Origin: JBCCOW01 sp039025855
GTDB lineage: Bacteria > Planctomycetota > Phycisphaerae > Phycisphaerales > Phycisphaeraceae
Direction of reading: 5' to 3'
Assembly: GCA_039025855.1 (NCBI GenBank)
Contig: JBCCNL010000005.1
Coordinates: 1 to 64,000 of the forward strand
Length of the DNA stretch: 64,000 nt
Shown: piece after piece, positions 24,839-33,488 of the stretch
How the letters are laid out: each line of letters starts with the position of its first letter
Numbering within the stretch: position 1 is the stretch's first letter
Position numbers and translations under genes: made by a program
The notes under the pieces: model-generated
What the model was told of the DNA's origin: nothing
Database searches by the model: none
Seen by the model: the letters and a program-made list of their open reading frames with translations, nothing else

Positions 24839-27412
24839 ATGCAGATTGATCTCCCCGAACTCTCGCTCGTTACGCTCATCGGTGCCTCCGGCTCCGGGAA
24901 GTCGTCGTTTGCACGCAAGCACTTCGGGCGGTTTGAGGTGGTCTCGTCCGACTTCTGTCGGGGGCTGGTGTCGGATGATGAGAATGATCAGACGGTGTCG
25001 GATGCGGCGTTTGATCTGCTGCACACGATCGTGCGGAAGCGGCTAAAGCTGGGGCGACTGACTGTGGTGGACGCGACGAATGTTCGGCCGGAGGATCGGA
25101 AGCACCTGGTCCGGCTGGCCCGCGAACACCACGTGTTGCCGGTGGCGGTGGTGTTCGACATCCCGGAGAAAGTCTGCCACGAGCGGAACGCAACCCGATC
25201 GGACCGCGACTTCGGGCGACACGTGATCCGTAATCAGCGGTCAGCGATGAAGCGGAACTTGCGGGGCCTCAAGCGTGAGGGGTTTCGGCACATCTTCACG
25301 TTCAAGAGCGTCGAACAAGTGGACGCTACTGCGATCGAGCGTCAGCCGCTATGGAACAACAAGAAGGACCTTGCCGGCCCATTCGATGTCATCGGGGACG
25401 TGCATGGGTGCTGCACGGAGCTGATCACGTTGCTGACTGAGCTGGGGTATGCCGTCGCCGAGACAGAGCGAGAGGACGGTCTAGAGTTCAGCGTGTCGGC
25501 TCCGCACGGGCGTACGGCGGTGTTTGTGGGCGACCTGGTAGACCGCGGGCCTCGGGTGGCCGACACACTGAAGCTGGTGATGGCGATGCACGCCGATGGT
25601 GTGGCCCACTGTGTGCTGGGCAACCACGACGCGAAGCTTCTCCGAAAGCTGTGGGGCAAGAACGTGCAGGTCACACACGGGCTGGACGTGACGCTCGCGG
25701 AACTCGATCAGGAAGACACATCCTTCCGTGACGCTGTGGCCGATTTCATCCATGGCTTGGTGAGCCATCACGTGTACGACGACGGCAAGTTGGTGGTGGC
25801 CCATGCCGGGCTAAAGGCGGAGATGCAGGGCCGGGGGTCGGGCAAGGTGCGGGAGTTCTGCCTGTACGGCGAGACCACGGGTGAGACCGATGAGTTCGGG
25901 CTGCCGGTGCGCTACAACTGGGCGGCGGAGTACAAGGGCTCCGCGATGGTGGTCTACGGCCACACGCCGGTCCCCGAGCCAGAGTGGCTGAACCACACGA
26001 TCAATATCGACACTGGCTGTGTCTTCGGCGGCAAGCTGACCGCCCTGCGTTACCCCGAGAAGGAACTGGTCAGTGTTGATGCGGAGGCGATGTATGCCGA
26101 GCCCGCCAAGCCATTCCTTGAAGAGGACCAACCCGCAGGCCAATTGAGTGCCCAGCATGCCCTTGACGACATGTTGGACCTTGCGGATGTCTTCGGCAAG
26201 CGGATTATTGACACCCGGCTCCAGAAGGCGGTCACGGTGCGGGAAGAGAACGCGGCGGCTGCCTTGGAAGTGATGAGTCGTTTCGCGGCTAACCCCAAGT
26301 GGCTGATCTACTTGCCCCCGACGATGTCACCCTGCGAGACCAGTAATCGCCCTGACTTCCTCGAACATCCCGAAGAAGCGTTCGCCTACTACCGTAATCA
26401 GGGTGTTCCCCGTGTGATGTGTGAACAGAAGCACATGGGTTCGCGAGCTGTAGTTGTCCTGTGTCGCGACGAAGAAGTGGCCTGCGAGCGATTCGGCGTG
26501 ATTGGCGAGGGGATCGGCATTGTGTACACGCGGACCGGCAGGCGTTTCTTCGAAGACAGTGCGATCGAGCAATCCTTGTTGGCTGAAGTCCGTGCCGCAG
26601 CGGACCATGCTGGCCTCTGGGATGAACTGTCTACTGATTGGGTATGCCTCGACTGCGAACTGATGCCGTGGTCGGCCAAGGCTCAGGAATTGCTTCGGCT
26701 CCAATACGCAGCGGTCGGGTCGGCGGGCAGTCACGCACTTGCGTCCAGCGTGTCCGCCCTCGATGCCGCATCATCTCGGCTTGGTGATACGGCCACGGCA
26801 TTGCGAGAGGACTTTGCGGCAAGGCGAGAGAGCCTTGAGCGTTACGTCGATGCCTACCGCAACTACTGCTGGCCCGTCGAATCGCTTAGCGATCTCCGTC
26901 TTGCTCCTTTTCATGTGCTGGCGACCGAGAAGCAGGTACACGTTGATCAAGACCACCGTTGGCAAATGGATTGGTGCCGACGTCTCGGCGAACACGCCAG
27001 CGACGTGGTGATGGCCACCGAATGCCGCGGGATTGATATCACGGATGAGGCCAGCCTGAAAGAGGGGGTGGCGTGGTGGCTGCGCATGACCGAGGCGGGC
27101 AGCGAGGGCATGGTCGTCAAGCCGATAGACTTCATCATACGGGGCAAGCGAGGACTGGGACAGCCTGCCGTGAAGTGCCGTGGGCGTGAATACCTCCGGA
27201 TTATTTACGGCCCGGAATACACCGCTCCGCAGCACATGGATCGCCTACGTTCACGTGGCCTTGGGCGTAAGCGTGGGCTTGCCCTGCGTGAGTTTGCCCT
27301 CGGGGTAGAGGCGCTTGAACGGTTTGTCAGACGGGAGCCACTGCGACGGGTGCACGAATGTGTTTTTGGTGTTCTGGCCCTAGAAAGCGAGCCGGTCGAT
27401 CCAAGGCTGTAG
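24839..27412 (+). CDS. pnkp: Polynucleotide kinase-phosphatase-ligase (Pnkp)
   Basis: Bacterial Pnkp heals and seals RNA breaks. All three domains are visible in 857 residues, the usual size. The 5'-kinase domain (1-170) has the P-loop GASGSGKSSFA and VDATNVRPEDR. The metallophosphatase domain (about 180-400) has GDVHGC, GDLVDRGP, LGNHD and the late GHTPVPEP. The ligase domain starts near residue 480 and has motif I KHMGSR with the lysine that accepts AMP, EGMVVKP (motif IV) and VKCRGREYLRIIYGPEY (motif V). With Hen1 it would repair tRNAs cut by ribotoxins. It follows the DUF1963-like gene after 3 bases. Gene start is the ATG giving MQIDLPELSLVTLIG. Confidence 0.97.
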   Translation: MQIDLPELSLVTLIGASGSGKSSFARKHFGRFEVVSSDFCRGLVSDDENDQTVSDAAFDLLHTIVRKRLKLGRLTVVDATNVRPEDRKHLVRLAREHHVLPVAVVFDIPEKVCHERNATRSDRDFGRHVIRNQRSAMKRNLRGLKREGFRHIFTFKSVEQVDATAIERQPLWNNKKDLAGPFDVIGDVHGCCTELITLLTELGYAVAETEREDGLEFSVSAPHGRTAVFVGDLVDRGPRVADTLKLVMAMHADGVAHCVLGNHDAKLLRKLWGKNVQVTHGLDVTLAELDQEDTSFRDAVADFIHGLVSHHVYDDGKLVVAHAGLKAEMQGRGSGKVREFCLYGETTGETDEFGLPVRYNWAAEYKGSAMVVYGHTPVPEPEWLNHTINIDTGCVFGGKLTALRYPEKELVSVDAEAMYAEPAKPFLEEDQPAGQLSAQHALDDMLDLADVFGKRIIDTRLQKAVTVREENAAAALEVMSRFAANPKWLIYLPPTMSPCETSNRPDFLEHPEEAFAYYRNQGVPRVMCEQKHMGSRAVVVLCRDEEVACERFGVIGEGIGIVYTRTGRRFFEDSAIEQSLLAEVRAAADHAGLWDELSTDWVCLDCELMPWSAKAQELLRLQYAAVGSAGSHALASSVSALDAASSRLGDTATALREDFAARRESLERYVDAYRNYCWPVESLSDLRLAPFHVLATEKQVHVDQDHRWQMDWCRRLGEHASDVVMATECRGIDITDEASLKEGVAWWLRMTEAGSEGMVVKPIDFIIRGKRGLGQPAVKCRGREYLRIIYGPEYTAPQHMDRLRSRGLGRKRGLALREFALGVEALERFVRREPLRRVHECVFGVLALESEPVDPRL

Positions 27413-27539
27413 CTTGCAGCCTGCGAAATGCGGTGCGCGCTCGTTCGGTAATCCCAAGACTTCGCACCAAGGCACTCTCGCGCGTGTACCAGTAGAGCGG
27501 GCGTAGGAAGATGCTCTGCCTGCGCCTTGACAGCCGGAT

Positions 27540-28396
27540 TCAGGCCACTGCCGCAGCGAGCGCGACTTGAGGTTGTTCATCGTCATCTAGCCGATTGACC
27601 GCCTTGCGGTTGGACCCCGGCACGAGGTGACCGTAGGTGTCCACGGTCGTCTGGATCGACGCGTGCCCCATCTGCTCCTTGACGTAGTGCAACGACTCCC
27701 CGTTCTGCAGCAGGAGGCTCGCGAAGGTGTGCCGGATGTCGTGGAAACGCATGGGTGGGAGACCGCTCTGCTCGATCAGGGCACGAACATCCGCTTAAGG
27801 AAGTTGTCCCCGTCCGCAGGCCCGCCCGATTGGTTAGGGAACACAAGCTGAACCGAGGAGGCCTTTCCGCCTTGGGGCGTGACATCAGTCACGGGTAGTC
27901 GGCCGTGCAGAACCTGAATTACTTGGCGGTGCTCCAAGAGCGTTTGTGCCAACTGGTCTGACATATCCACCCGCCGGCCCTTCCGGGACTTTGGCGTGGA
28001 GAAGCGGCCGTGCGAATAGCCGCGCCGGACTTCGATCGCATGACCAGCGAAGTCGATGTCGTCCCACGCCAGTCCGAACAGCTCGCTGAGCCGCAGGCCG
28101 GTCTGGAATGCGGTGAGCAGGAATAGGTAGGCGTTCATCCGCTCAAAGAATACGGCCGCCTCGTCACACGCCAGCAGTAGCCCGCGGGGGGTTCGGCCGA
28201 GGAGCGACACGACAGCTTCGATGGTGGTATCGCCAACGCTGTACCGTCTCGGCTTGGGTCTTGGAGTCTTGTCTGGGTCCTCCGGCGAGAGCTGATTCCA
28301 AATAGCAAGCTCGTACTGATACCTGACGTTGGCGGCTTTCTCAGCACCCTGAACCTGATGGAGTTCGAGTTCGAAGGCTGGGGATTTCGGGAGCAC
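27540..28396 (-). pseudogene. Tyrosine recombinase (integrase), frameshifted
   Basis: Two minus-strand frames together encode a phage-type tyrosine recombinase. The upstream piece (28396-27776) has the SAM-like region and the first catalytic arginine (TAFQTGLRLSELFGLAW). The downstream piece has HDIRHTF, MGHASIQTTVDTYGH with the tyrosine nucleophile. The join reads KRMFVP then a stop, while the continuing frame gives LIEQSGLPPMRFHDIRHTF; one missing C in a CCC(C) run near 27780 explains this. The N-terminal arm domain is short or lost and runs into the end of the neighbouring TIM-barrel gene. Either a dead integrase or a sequencing error. It lies next to the RNA-repair operon and probably brought it in. 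Confidence 0.85.
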
Positions 28397-28406
28397 GTGC
28401 CCGGTT

Positions 28407-29405
28407 TCAGGATCGCGCTTGGTGCGTCTGCCGCTTGAGCGCGGAGGTCGGCGTCGTTTGCCGCCGATGAGCCACGCGTTGGACCGCCGACCATGTGGCT
28501 TCGTTGAAGGGCTGTTCGGATGCGGGGGTCATCTCGTGGGCTGAGAAGTAGAAAAGCAGCTGATCCATCGGGAGCGCGAACGCGGCGTCGACGTGTTTGA
28601 TGTACTCCTGGAGGTCTTCGTCTCGGTGCCGCTGGCCCTCGGGGAGGAAGACGCTGCCGAGACCCGCGGCGTGGATCAGCGGTGCGAACTCGTCGTAGGC
28701 CTCGAAGATCGTGCGCTTCATCCGGTGCATCCTGTAGCTCGGGCGGCGGATGTGTCCGTCGCTGCCGGCGTAGTCGAGGGTCTTGGAGCGGAGCAGCGCT
28801 TCGAGCAGACCCCGGTCGTGGGGCTCGACGAAGACGCCGGTCATCAGGTCGGGCCGGACCGCGCGGGCGTGGCGGTTCATGTCGTCGATGAATCGGACGA
28901 ACGAGGCGTTGTAGCGATCGGCATCGGGCGTCCCATGGTCTCGCTGGCAGGCATCACACGCGCAGGGATGCGCGTGGGGTTCGTCCCAGATCAGCGCGTC
29001 AAACTCGAAGCCGTCGAGCATCACGTCCAGCGTGTGCCGGATGTGGTCGCGGACCTTGGTCTTGTTAACGCAGCAGGGCATCTCGCCCTTGAGCCGCGGC
29101 CTGCCGGGCGCTTCCTCGATGAGGGCATCGGGGTTCATCAGCGTGAAGTGACTGAAGCCATCGAACCAGCCGGCGGTGAGCCCCGCCCAGCGGTTCGGGA
29201 TGGCGCAGGCGCGCATCCCGTACTCGTGGATGAGATCGACGGTGTTGCGGAGCCGCTGCTGGTGCCAGTTTGTGAGCTGGCTCTCCGCGACGCAGACGGA
29301 TACCAGGTCGGTGCCCAACGACGCCATGAGCTTCAGGTCGGCTCGCAGATGGCGGGTGAGCAGGCTGTGGTTGTGGGGCGCATAGTAGTAGGCGTTGATC
29401 AGCAT
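28407..29405 (-). CDS. TIM-barrel protein of the polysaccharide locus, function unknown
   Basis: A 332-residue protein starting MLINAYYYAPHNHSLLTRHL, 7 bp after the GH42-like gene on the same strand. It reads like a glycoside-hydrolase-type barrel: DLVSVCVAESQL, FDALIWDEPHAHPCACDACQRDHG (a WDEPH motif with a CxxC, similar to GHL-type enzymes), VDAAFALPMDQLLFYFSAHEM. No signal peptide. The Glu of WDEPH is a reasonable catalytic candidate. The last dozen residues (TSALKRQTHQARS) are odd and coincide with integrase-derived sequence, so the original C-terminus may have been altered by insertion. It may release or rearrange sugars downstream of the secreted enzymes. Confidence 0.65.
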   Translation of the reverse strand: MLINAYYYAPHNHSLLTRHLRADLKLMASLGTDLVSVCVAESQLTNWHQQRLRNTVDLIHEYGMRACAIPNRWAGLTAGWFDGFSHFTLMNPDALIEEAPGRPRLKGEMPCCVNKTKVRDHIRHTLDVMLDGFEFDALIWDEPHAHPCACDACQRDHGTPDADRYNASFVRFIDDMNRHARAVRPDLMTGVFVEPHDRGLLEALLRSKTLDYAGSDGHIRRPSYRMHRMKRTIFEAYDEFAPLIHAAGLGSVFLPEGQRHRDEDLQEYIKHVDAAFALPMDQLLFYFSAHEMTPASEQPFNEATWSAVQRVAHRRQTTPTSALKRQTHQARS

Positions 29406-29412
29406 GACCGGA

Positions 29413-31749
29413 TCAACGTGTGGGCGATGTCGTTTGCGCGACCGCTTCGGGCTGGGCCTTGGCCTTGAGCAGGCGGACGGCGAGCGGGGGCAGGCTGCCG
29501 TCAAACGGGCCGTGGTCATCGACGGTTGCGACGTCGAGCGCGATCCCGTCGGGGCCGGTCAGGTTGACCGCGTGTTCGGCCTTGGCGGTGTTAACCAGGG
29601 CGACCAGCCAGCCGTCATCCACGGCGACCGATCGTGCCAGTACGCCTACGGGCAGGGCACCCGACGCCGCGTCCGCGACGGTCACGGGTGCGAGCACGCC
29701 GGCCTGTGCGAGGATCGGGCGGAGCTGCTTAGCCAGATCGGCGGGTGTTGCCGATTCGAGGCGCTCAGCGACCGCGACGCCGAAGAGATCGCCCGCCGGA
29801 TCACGCGGTTGTCCCCGCTCGTTAAGCCGGAAGTGCCCGGTCCCGATCAGCACGCGGGCGGTGTCGGCCTCACGCAGCGCGGCGAGGCTCTGGTCGCTGA
29901 TGTGGCTGGCCTCGGGGACCACCACCAGCGGGTACGCGTCGGGGTCGTCGCGGAGCATGGTTGGCGTCACAAAGCCCACGATCGCACCGGCGAGCGTCAG
30001 CGCTTCGTGCGTGGTCATCACGCCCCGTGCGTAGGCCTCACTCGAGATCGCCGCGTCCTCAGCGTAGAAAACGAACGCACGCTTGGGGGCCTGCGACAAC
30101 GCCGCCACTTCGGGTGCGAACGCGTTGAGTTCGTGCATCACCCGCCCGAACGCTGCCACGGCGATTGGCTGCGTCAACGGCCCGTTGAGCACGCTGTCCT
30201 TCATCGAGCCGTCGGCGTTCCGCCCCCAGAACCAGGCGTTGATCATGCTGTCGCCGTGCAGGAATTCGAGCCAGAACCCGGCCCGGACGTAGTCGGCGGA
30301 CATCTTGGTCGAGATCCACTTGGCGGTGCCGAAGCCGTGCCACTCCGAGTTGTAGACGGGCCGGTCCGGGGCGATGGACTTGATTATGTCGAGGGTTGCG
30401 CTCTGGGCCCGCCAGTCGATCGCGTAGGGGTGCCGGACTTCGTCCCGGCGGAACTTCCAATAGATCAGGTCGTCGAACGCCGGGGCGGTGCCGGGGTCGA
30501 GGCCCGGGACTTCCTGCATGCGGATCAGGGTTTCGATGTCGATGCCGTGGTCGCGGTGGGGTCGGCTCAGCAGGTGGCCGATCTTCTTGATGGTGGTGAG
30601 TGCTTCGGGGTCGTGCTCGCGCACTTTGTCTTTGAGGAACGCGAACCAGTCATTGACCCGGTCCATATTGTATCTGCACCAGTCGTACCACTGGGCTCCG
30701 CCCTGGAGCTCGGGGTCGATGGGCAGCTCGATACGGATGGCGTCGAATGATTGATGTGACGCTGCCCATGAGGCGTTGAGCTTGTCGATGCTGCCGTAGT
30801 GCGACTTGAGCCAGACCCGGAAGCCGGCGTGCGTGTGCTCGGACATCTCCGATGCCATCCATCGGCCGACCGCGGTGGAGAAGTGCGGCTCGTTGGCCAG
30901 CAGGTAGAGGTTGTGGTCGTTGGTGGGCAGCGCATCGGGGATCGCTCGGTCGAGCATGCTCGAGACGATGTCGCGGACGCCGGGGTTGTCGATGTCGTAC
31001 CGGGTGAAGTGCCGCTCGCCCTGGATCATCTCGGGGTGGCGTTCCTCCATCCATACGGGGCGGTTGTGGCCGATGAACAGCCCGGTGCGGAACCGGGTGT
31101 CGTTGGGCTCGATTTGGTTGCCGCTCAGGACGCCGCCGTCCGGGCGGTTGCTCGACAGGTCGGGCTTGAGGTAGAGCGCGGTCGTGTAGGCGTTATGGAA
31201 GGCGCCGAAGGCCCGCTCGTTCTCGGGGGTATGGGGCATCCAGATGAAGGTGCTTGGGAAGACCGGCCTGCCGTCCATCACGACGTGCGGGCCGTCGAAG
31301 CGCATCTTGGACCCATCACGCTGGGGCGGCGTCCGACGCTGGAGCGTGCCGTTGGCCAGGGCTTCGAGAGAGGCTTCGGCGTCGTCGAGCAGGACCATGC
31401 AGTCGGCGAGCTGGATGCCGGGCAGATCGCGGGCGTACCCGGCGATGTCGACCGGGAACTTCCGCCGGTACTTCTCCAGACGCTGCGTGACCTTGTCGGG
31501 GTTGGCCTTGTCCCACTGCACGAAGTCGAGGAACAGCGACACTGTGTGGAGCGACACGAACTCGTAGGTCGTGTCGTGGCCCATCTGTTGCACACGCTGC
31601 TGGAGCGCGGCCACCGAGCGGTACCGGTCGGCGACCTCATTGAGGGTTGGGGGTTCGGCAAACGTCTGAGCGGCGGCTAATAGGGCTGCGGTAGCCAGCC
31701 AGAGGCTCCAGGCTCGGCCTCGACGGGTCGGGCGGCTGCGTACTTGCAT
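29413..31749 (-). CDS. Secreted GH42-like glycosidase
   Basis: A 778-residue protein with an N-terminal signal peptide (RRGRAWSLWLATAALLAAAQTFA). The middle part is a GH42/GH-A clan barrel: YLLANEPHFSTAVGRWMASE carries the NEP motif expected for the acid/base glutamate, HAGFRVWLKSHYGSIDKLNASW is a typical GH42 substrate helix, and VYNSEWHGFG has a second glutamate suited to be the nucleophile. The C-terminal third looks like the trimerisation or GATase-like domain (YPLVVVPEASHISDQSLAALREAD). Likely a beta-galactosidase or agarase-related enzyme acting in the periplasm. A ribosome site AAAAGGA precedes the ATG. It is flanked in one operon by the prepilin-like gene (36 bp) and the TIM-barrel gene (7 bp). 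Confidence 0.75.
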   Translation of the reverse strand: MQVRSRPTRRGRAWSLWLATAALLAAAQTFAEPPTLNEVADRYRSVAALQQRVQQMGHDTTYEFVSLHTVSLFLDFVQWDKANPDKVTQRLEKYRRKFPVDIAGYARDLPGIQLADCMVLLDDAEASLEALANGTLQRRTPPQRDGSKMRFDGPHVVMDGRPVFPSTFIWMPHTPENERAFGAFHNAYTTALYLKPDLSSNRPDGGVLSGNQIEPNDTRFRTGLFIGHNRPVWMEERHPEMIQGERHFTRYDIDNPGVRDIVSSMLDRAIPDALPTNDHNLYLLANEPHFSTAVGRWMASEMSEHTHAGFRVWLKSHYGSIDKLNASWAASHQSFDAIRIELPIDPELQGGAQWYDWCRYNMDRVNDWFAFLKDKVREHDPEALTTIKKIGHLLSRPHRDHGIDIETLIRMQEVPGLDPGTAPAFDDLIYWKFRRDEVRHPYAIDWRAQSATLDIIKSIAPDRPVYNSEWHGFGTAKWISTKMSADYVRAGFWLEFLHGDSMINAWFWGRNADGSMKDSVLNGPLTQPIAVAAFGRVMHELNAFAPEVAALSQAPKRAFVFYAEDAAISSEAYARGVMTTHEALTLAGAIVGFVTPTMLRDDPDAYPLVVVPEASHISDQSLAALREADTARVLIGTGHFRLNERGQPRDPAGDLFGVAVAERLESATPADLAKQLRPILAQAGVLAPVTVADAASGALPVGVLARSVAVDDGWLVALVNTAKAEHAVNLTGPDGIALDVATVDDHGPFDGSLPPLAVRLLKAKAQPEAVAQTTSPTR

Positions 31750-31785
31750 CGTGTGCGTCCTTTTGGAGAGTGTCTTGACAGAGAA

Positions 31786-32622
31786 TCAGAACGCCAACCA
31801 GGGCGAGTCCGGGTCGTTGAACGTGCCGATCGTGTCGTAGGGCGTGTCGAAGTCGTCCTCGTCTGCCTGGTTGACCAGTACCCCCTCGGCGTGGCCGTCG
31901 GCGAACAGGATGTTGACGCTGTTGGTGTGGCGTCCGGCGGGTGAGCCCTGCGCCGTGGTCGACGGCCCGGGGCGGTCGGGGGTGGCTTGGTAAGACCCGG
32001 TTTGGAAGTCCGCCGCGCCCTCGCTGCCGACGGTCAGCCCGCGCGCCCGAGTATCCATGTTCAGGTAGGTGCTGGACGGGTTGAGGACGCTGATCCCCGG
32101 GAGCGAAGCGCCCCACTGGGGTGCCGTGAGCGCTGGGTCGAACTGCGGCGTGGTGTAGAGCGCGCTCGACCCGAGCCCGGCGCCGTTGTAGCCGTAGTCG
32201 ATGTTGGGTGCGATGAAGCCGGAGAACACGGTGTTGGAGACCACGGGGAGTGCGTCGATGAAGCTGTGGTCCTGCTCGGGGCAGAGCATGAGGTCCCAGT
32301 CGGCTTTGGAGAACCGGCCGGCGGGGAAGCCGGTGATCTGCCGGTCGCCGATGGCGAGGTCGAGCAGCAGGCGGGGCCACTGCACGTCTGTGCCGTCCCA
32401 GTCGCCGGTGAGGTGGACATAGAAGTCGTTGTTTTCGTTGCGGTAGATCTCGTGCACGACGCCGAGCTGGCGGAGGTTCGACTTGCACTGCGTCGATCGG
32501 GCGGCCGATCGCGCAGCACCCAGAGCGGGCAGTAGGATCGCGATCAGCAGCGCGATGATCGAGATCACGACAAGCAGCTCGATCAGGGTGAATCCGTGGG
32601 AGCGTGAAGCGCGGTGGTGCAT
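31786..32622 (-). CDS. Prepilin-like protein with H-x9-DG motif
   Basis: The 278-residue protein begins MHHRASRSHGFTLIELLVVI, a type IV prepilin peptidase site (cleavage before F) followed by the single hydrophobic helix ending in LLPALGAARSAAR. Near the C-terminus HTNSVNILFADGHAEG fits the H-x9-DG pattern of a large planctomycete family of pseudopilin-like proteins. The body is likely a surface or periplasmic domain of unknown role. The start at 32622 removes an upstream run that overlaps the end of the PEP-CTERM gene. It lies in the LacI-led operon, which suggests it takes part in binding or uptake of the polysaccharide. Confidence 0.85.
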   Translation of the reverse strand: MHHRASRSHGFTLIELLVVISIIALLIAILLPALGAARSAARSTQCKSNLRQLGVVHEIYRNENNDFYVHLTGDWDGTDVQWPRLLLDLAIGDRQITGFPAGRFSKADWDLMLCPEQDHSFIDALPVVSNTVFSGFIAPNIDYGYNGAGLGSSALYTTPQFDPALTAPQWGASLPGISVLNPSSTYLNMDTRARGLTVGSEGAADFQTGSYQATPDRPGPSTTAQGSPAGRHTNSVNILFADGHAEGVLVNQADEDDFDTPYDTIGTFNDPDSPWLAF

Positions 32623-32680
32623 GACCAGACTCCTGGTGGCAGAGAGAGCGAGATCGGCCGAGGGCCCGCGTGGATGCGGC

Positions 32681-33427
32681 TCAGCGGCGGCGACGCTTGG
32701 CAACGGCGAGCAGCCCGAGCGACATCAAGCCCACCGAGCTCGGCTCGGGGATCGCAACGCCTTCGGTGTATTCGAGGAACGGCCGGTTCGCCTCGGCCGG
32801 CTCGTTGGCCTGGTAGAACGCGAACCCACGGAACCCGGGTGCCCCGGGTGCCAGGGCCACATCCGGGTTGATCCGGAAGATGGCGAAGTTCTCCGTGCCG
32901 TCTGTGGCACGGCCCTGCATCGCGGTCAGGAACGCCGCATTCCCTAAGCCCATCTCGTCGATCAGCGTGTTGTTGGCGGGTGTGCTGCCCTTGACCAGGA
33001 TGTCGTCGGCGATCTTGATGCCGGGGCCCGTGTCCGCCGCAACGTGGACCATCTCAGCGGGTGCATCGTTGTCGAGCGCTGCGGTGCTGCTGAAGCCGAC
33101 GAAATACGCATCGACCGCGAACCCGTCCGGCAGGGCCGCGTTGTTCCAGGTCTCGCGGTAGGTGGCATTGAACGAGACCGAGTCGAGCAACGGGCCGGTC
33201 GGCATGGTGGAGACATCGAAGACGAACAGGATGTTGCGCAGGCCCGCCGCGTCGTTCGAGCGTGTCCCCGCGATGTTCCACGCTCGGGTCAGGCCGTTCG
33301 CGACAACGATGTTATTGACGTTGATGTCGCTGTCGGCGGTATCCCCCGGGAGGATGACTGAGGCGGAAGCGGGGGCGAGGAACGAGCTGGCGATGAGAAC
33401 CGATGCGGTGGCGAGCTGGAGTTTCAT
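32681..33427 (-). CDS. PEP-CTERM sorting-domain protein
   Basis: A 248-residue exported protein with signal peptide MKLQLATASVLIASSFLAPASA and the C-terminal sorting signal IPEPSSVGLMSLGLLAVAKRRRR, which consists of the PEP motif, a hydrophobic stretch and a basic tail. The beta-rich middle (NATYRETWNNAALPDGFAVDAYFVGF) is of no known family. Exosortase would process it for surface display; no exosortase gene is in the window. It sits between the first LacI gene (61 bp) and the prepilin-like gene (58 bp). Confidence 0.85.
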   Translation of the reverse strand: MKLQLATASVLIASSFLAPASASVILPGDTADSDINVNNIVVANGLTRAWNIAGTRSNDAAGLRNILFVFDVSTMPTGPLLDSVSFNATYRETWNNAALPDGFAVDAYFVGFSSTAALDNDAPAEMVHVAADTGPGIKIADDILVKGSTPANNTLIDEMGLGNAAFLTAMQGRATDGTENFAIFRINPDVALAPGAPGFRGFAFYQANEPAEANRPFLEYTEGVAIPEPSSVGLMSLGLLAVAKRRRR

Positions 33428-33488
33428 GGGGTTTCCTCCTGTGTTGAGAACCGAACTATGAGAAGTGAGGGGTAAATGAATGCAGGAA

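Noticed and set aside
27500..27526. Hairpin GGCGTAGG/CCTGCGCC between pnkp and the integrase
   Set aside because: It has one G:T pair, an 11-base loop and no T run, so it is too weak to call as a terminator.
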